A DNA stretch of 31,783 nt from a virus: IMG/VR virus record IMGVR_UViG_3300020118_000081, positions 1 to 31,783 of that record; one strand, 5' to 3'. Below the pieces are notes generated by a model. That model ran no database searches. It was not told the origin of the DNA and was given only the letters and a program-made list of their open reading frames with translations. Below are positions 28,790 to 31,783 of the stretch, piece by piece. The number at the start of each line of letters is the position of its first letter. Positions within the stretch are counted from its first letter, which is position 1. The translations under genes were made by a program, and so were the position numbers.

Positions 28790-28842
28790 CGATCCGGTGA
28801 CAACGGCTGCCCGATGGAACGGGACACGGGTGAGAGGCTATG
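28790..28842 (-). repeat. 53-bp dispersed element, copy 14
   Basis: In minus-strand reading it begins CATAGCCTCTCACCCG and ends GTTGTCACCGGATCG. It follows the stop of the 28845 gene and forms a head-to-head pair with copy 13 between convergent gene blocks. Confidence 0.92.
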
Positions 28843-28844
28843 CG

Positions 28845-30155
28845 TTAATCGAACTCGTTGAAGACCACGACCACTGGGGCCAAGTTGACGAAATCAAAGT
28901 CTGTCAGCACCCCGTCGTAATCCGCTGAGTCGATATTCCCGTTCGCCGATATGCCCAGCACTCCCACTGCGCCGGTCATCAGCCACACGATTGTCCCGTA
29001 GGCTCCCCAATCATCGTCCCCGGTGGTGGCGAACAGATCCGTAGCCGCGCCCCAGGTGCCCGGGTCCGACTGCGCCGCCACCGCATACTGCCAGCGGCCG
29101 TGGAATGGCGGGTCCTGCCCGTTATCGTTGAGCGTCCAGAAGGCGTACAGGTTGCCGTCCGATCCGATGGCCAGCGCATACGCCTTCCCCGGCTTGGCAA
29201 AGAAAGTCAATATGTCGGTCAGATGGTCGGCGACCACGGCTTTATGCCACGTCGGGTTATTCGTCCCCGCGTTGCCCCAATAAAAGTTGCAGCTGTCGGT
29301 AGCCCCGGAGTACGCGATGACGAGGCCGATGTTACTGCCGAACTGCCCCACTCCGCCATAGGCTTGGTTCGAGGCGTTATGCGGGATCAGGTTGAAGTTG
29401 GTGGTGCTGTCCAGCGTCTTCTCCGTGCCCCATGATCCTGACGGGTTGCGCGTCATGGCGTACAGGTTGGATTGGGGAATGGCGGCGCCGGTATGGTAGA
29501 AGACCGTCAGGTATCCGCCGCTATCGACAAAGGCATCCCCGAACAGGAAGTCATATCCTGCGCCCGACTCGCCCGGCAGTATCGTTGGCGTCCCGAAAGT
29601 CGAGCCGTCGAAGGTGGCGGTGTATATCCTCTGATCGGTGCCGGTCCAGGCTCCGCTCTCCGACGCCCCGAAGACGCAGACCAAGCTGCCGGCCGCCACT
29701 CGCAGCAGCTTGAGCGCGGGGGTGTATTCGGTGAGCCCCAGGCCGTACTGCGGCTTGATGACGCTCGAGGTGATCCCGGCAGCCCAGGTATCCGTGGAGA
29801 GGTTGAAGGTCCAGGTCTGGACTCCGTTGGTGGCGGCGAGAGCATACTTGGCCGCTACGAGATAAACCGTCGAGCCATCCCGGCAGATGCTCTGCGCCGG
29901 CCGCCATCCGGGGATCGCCAAGGCCCCTTCCCCGTCCGGCGCCGGCGCATTGGCCGCATCCATCTCCGTCCATGTCGCCCCGCCGTCCGTGGATTTGAGG
30001 GCGTGAAACTTGCCGTCGCCCTCCGCTCCCGAGGGGTAGCCGCCGCTCACCAAAATGGCGTATTGGTTGCCGTCATGCTCAAAGGCGGAATCCTGCTGGC
30101 AGCCGGAGCCGTTGGCAATGTAGGACTGCGGGCTGCCGGCAAGCTGGACTGCCAT
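28845..30155 (-). CDS. Beta-propeller-like (BNR/Asp-box) protein, likely tail-associated
   Basis: 436 residues. The segment HALKSTDGGATWTEMD is an Asp-box motif (S-x-D-x-G-x-x-W). Many Ser/Thr/Gly-rich strands (ALKLLRVAAGSLVCVF, GTNNPTWHKAVV) fit a sialidase-type beta-propeller. No signal peptide. In a tail module it could bind host sugars. Enzyme activity is not shown. The stop abuts repeat copy 14. Confidence 0.65.
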   Translation of the reverse strand: MAVQLAGSPQSYIANGSGCQQDSAFEHDGNQYAILVSGGYPSGAEGDGKFHALKSTDGGATWTEMDAANAPAPDGEGALAIPGWRPAQSICRDGSTVYLVAAKYALAATNGVQTWTFNLSTDTWAAGITSSVIKPQYGLGLTEYTPALKLLRVAAGSLVCVFGASESGAWTGTDQRIYTATFDGSTFGTPTILPGESGAGYDFLFGDAFVDSGGYLTVFYHTGAAIPQSNLYAMTRNPSGSWGTEKTLDSTTNFNLIPHNASNQAYGGVGQFGSNIGLVIAYSGATDSCNFYWGNAGTNNPTWHKAVVADHLTDILTFFAKPGKAYALAIGSDGNLYAFWTLNDNGQDPPFHGRWQYAVAAQSDPGTWGAATDLFATTGDDDWGAYGTIVWLMTGAVGVLGISANGNIDSADYDGVLTDFDFVNLAPVVVVFNEFD

Positions 30156-31783
30156 TTAAAAGTCGTACTCCCACTCGACCGTGATCTGCGCTACCCCGTT
30201 GATGTCCGTCTGCCCGTCCGATGCGAGGATATCGGCGGTGAACACGTCTTTGTCCAGGACCGGAACGGCTGTGGCCGGGGAGCCCTGCAATAGCGGAATC
30301 TCGAGCACCACATTGCTCGGTGTATGGGCGGGGATCGTCACCGTGATCATTTCGGCAATGGTGCCGGCGAGGTCGGTCTTGTTCAGCCGCACCACCAAGT
30401 CAGCCGTCATATCCTTGCGCGTCACCGCCAACACCCGCGTGCCGATGCCCGCGTGCCAGGCGCAGGTATGCGGGGCGATATCGTTGCCCACCGTCAAATC
30501 GCGTAACGTCAAGGTGCGGGTGAACAGCTCAGGCGGATCGACATCCGGCGTGCCGGTGCCTGCCGGCGGATCGGAGACGTTGGCGAGCCCTTCGAAGGTG
30601 TTGGTGAATGGCTGCGTGTCCGGCGTGGTGGCTCCCTGATATGGCACGGTCAATGTGCTGCCGAGCGGCGGGGCCGGCGTCACATCGATCAATGGTGTGC
30701 CGGGATTCCAGACCGCCGCGTATCCGCCGATGGGGAAGGGCGAGTTCTGCACCACCGGAGTACCGACCGCAGAGGGCACTTCGGGCAGCATGAAGCCGGC
30801 CGTCGAGCCGTCGCCCTGATATTGCGCGGTGGCTTGGAAATTGACCAGGTAGATCGTATACCGGAAATGCCCGTACGGCTCCGCCCGCTGCTCGAGCCCC
30901 GGGATCACCGATGCCCCGACCTCCACGATCTGCCATGTCCCATTCAGCAACCCATTCGCTTCGACCGGATACGAGATGGCCACGGTGAGCGCGCGCCCGA
31001 TGGTGAGCCCCGGCTTGTCCGTTTGGAAGCTGCACTCCGAGGGCAGCAGCGCATAACGGGCCAGTGCCGCCGTGCCCTGCTGGATGACGCCTTCGCGGGT
31101 GAAGCTCTGCGTGAGGGTGAATCGTCTCGTGCGGTGACCAACGGTGTTGCCGTACGCCGGAGCGGAGATGGTCACCTGTCCCGCATCGAGCCACGTCACC
31201 ACCAAAGATTGATCTGTTGCGAGCGCCGGGGTGCAGGTGATCTTGTTCGTACCCGGGACCCATGAAGTGTTGAACGGCTGCGGCGCCCCGACGATGCCCG
31301 TTCCGGTGGGTTCCACCACCATGGCACTCACGAATTGCGGGATCTGCGCCAGGGTGAATATCGTCTTGCTGCCGTCGCCCGCAAACGTGGTGCTCTGGCT
31401 GGACGTCGCTACACCCGGCAACTGCATCACCTGCGTGTCGGCGAAGTCCTGCCGGCTCTGTTTCCAGCTGATGCTCTCGAACAGCATCGTCTGATCGCCC
31501 AGCGTCCAGTCCGCGGCCCGCAATCCCGCGGCGTGGAAGTACAGACACATATCGCGGGGATCGACATACCAGATGTAGTCCGCAATGGTGCTCAACGTGT
31601 CGAGCGCTTGCTTGACGTTGGTCACCGAGAGCGCCTTCACTACCGGGCCGTCGCTGATCACTCCGAGGCCGATGATCGGGATATCCGAATCCGTGAATAG
31701 TTTGGTGACCATTGCCCCGGCTGTCAACGGCAAGTCTTCGGTGGAGACGAACTGCTCCTTATCGAGTTGCACACTGTCGAATA
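30156..31783 (-). CDS. Phage tail/baseplate-hub-like protein, 5' end cut
   Basis: The frame stays open to the window edge, so the true start lies beyond. Visible parts include TKLFTDSDIPIIGLGVISDG, YIWYVDPRDMCLYF, RTRRFTLTQSFTREGVIQQG and SYPVEANGLLNGTWQIVEVG. These resemble phage tail tip or hub proteins with galactose-binding and fibronectin-like folds. It is the upstream neighbour of the propeller protein on the same strand, with no gap between them. An internal GTG at 31772 is in frame. Confidence 0.6.
   Translation of the reverse strand, partial: FDSVQLDKEQFVSTEDLPLTAGAMVTKLFTDSDIPIIGLGVISDGPVVKALSVTNVKQALDTLSTIADYIWYVDPRDMCLYFHAAGLRAADWTLGDQTMLFESISWKQSRQDFADTQVMQLPGVATSSQSTTFAGDGSKTIFTLAQIPQFVSAMVVEPTGTGIVGAPQPFNTSWVPGTNKITCTPALATDQSLVVTWLDAGQVTISAPAYGNTVGHRTRRFTLTQSFTREGVIQQGTAALARYALLPSECSFQTDKPGLTIGRALTVAISYPVEANGLLNGTWQIVEVGASVIPGLEQRAEPYGHFRYTIYLVNFQATAQYQGDGSTAGFMLPEVPSAVGTPVVQNSPFPIGGYAAVWNPGTPLIDVTPAPPLGSTLTVPYQGATTPDTQPFTNTFEGLANVSDPPAGTGTPDVDPPELFTRTLTLRDLTVGNDIAPHTCAWHAGIGTRVLAVTRKDMTADLVVRLNKTDLAGTIAEMITVTIPAHTPSNVVLEIPLLQGSPATAVPVLDKDVFTADILASDGQTDINGVAQITVEWEYDF

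Noticed and set aside
4131-28842. Repeats as a CRISPR array
   Set aside because: Copies are scattered at irregular distances of hundreds to thousands of bases, with genes between and both orientations, and no cas genes are present.
4131-28842. Repeats as integron attC sites
   Set aside because: The conserved ends are not the RYYYAAC/GTTRRRY core sites, copies are not at every gene's same side, and no integron-type integrase is seen.
4131-28842. Repeats as plain rho-independent terminators
   Set aside because: They lack a conserved GC stem followed by a T-run and occur in both orientations inside operons. Only copy 4 has a T-run next to it.
1-31783. tRNA or rRNA genes
   Set aside because: No cloverleaf-like or conserved rRNA sequence was noticed, although a dedicated search would be needed for certainty.

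Overview
This window reads as a 31.8 kb piece of a tailed double-stranded DNA phage or prophage (Caudoviricetes). It is GC-rich and tightly packed, with many ATGA or GTGA start/stop overlaps. Host identity is only a weak inference. The signal-peptide style of two proteins (16703 and 27255) suits a Gram-negative bacterium with an outer membrane and a Tat system, possibly an acidobacterium. No tRNA, rRNA or CRISPR array is visible.

Layout. Positions 1-6751 are the late head module, read on the minus strand: portal, small proteins, head-morphogenesis protein, MazG-like protein, protease-scaffold, decoration protein and the start of a probable major capsid protein. A small plus-strand island sits at 2693-3095. 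Positions 6826-13901 form a minus-strand cargo cluster: five glycosyltransferase domains, one fused to a ChbG/YdjC-type deacetylase, plus a radical SAM enzyme, two methyltransferase-fold proteins and small proteins. Positions 13898-18572 hold two cytosine-C5 DNA methyltransferases, small zinc proteins, a helix-turn-helix protein, both terminase subunits and a ParB-like protein. From 18772 to 28734 the genes run mainly on the plus strand. They are a ribbon-helix-helix regulator, a Flp-pilin-like peptide, ERF recombinase with Gp157 partner, a third cytosine methyltransferase, HNH-like and VRR-NUC nucleases, a DUF1376 replication protein with palindromic iterons inside it, a tyrosine recombinase, an endonuclease VII-HicB fusion, an outer-membrane-like protein and small late genes. 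From 28845 to the end the minus strand resumes with a beta-propeller-like protein and a tail protein that runs off the edge.

The most striking feature is a family of at least 14 copies of a 52-54 bp element at gene boundaries across the window. It occurs in both orientations, has strongly conserved ends and a variable middle, and supplies stop codons, start codons, ribosome-binding purines or even C-terminal residues of neighbouring genes. Five inward-facing pairs bracket accessory genes (a zinc protein, two DNA methyltransferases, the integrase/endonuclease group) or almost nothing (a 7 bp gap at 28783-28789). I do not recognise this family. Candidate roles are module-boundary recombination sequences, a small mobile element, or a repeated protein- or RNA-level signal.

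How the parts fit: ERF/Gp157, DUF1376 with iterons, and the nucleases form the replication-recombination module. The ribbon-helix-helix protein is the likely switch regulator next to a divergent promoter region. The methyltransferases probably protect or mark phage DNA. The glycan cluster may decorate virions, DNA or host surface. Several first genes of transcripts appear to start right at the predicted transcription start, suggesting leaderless mRNAs.
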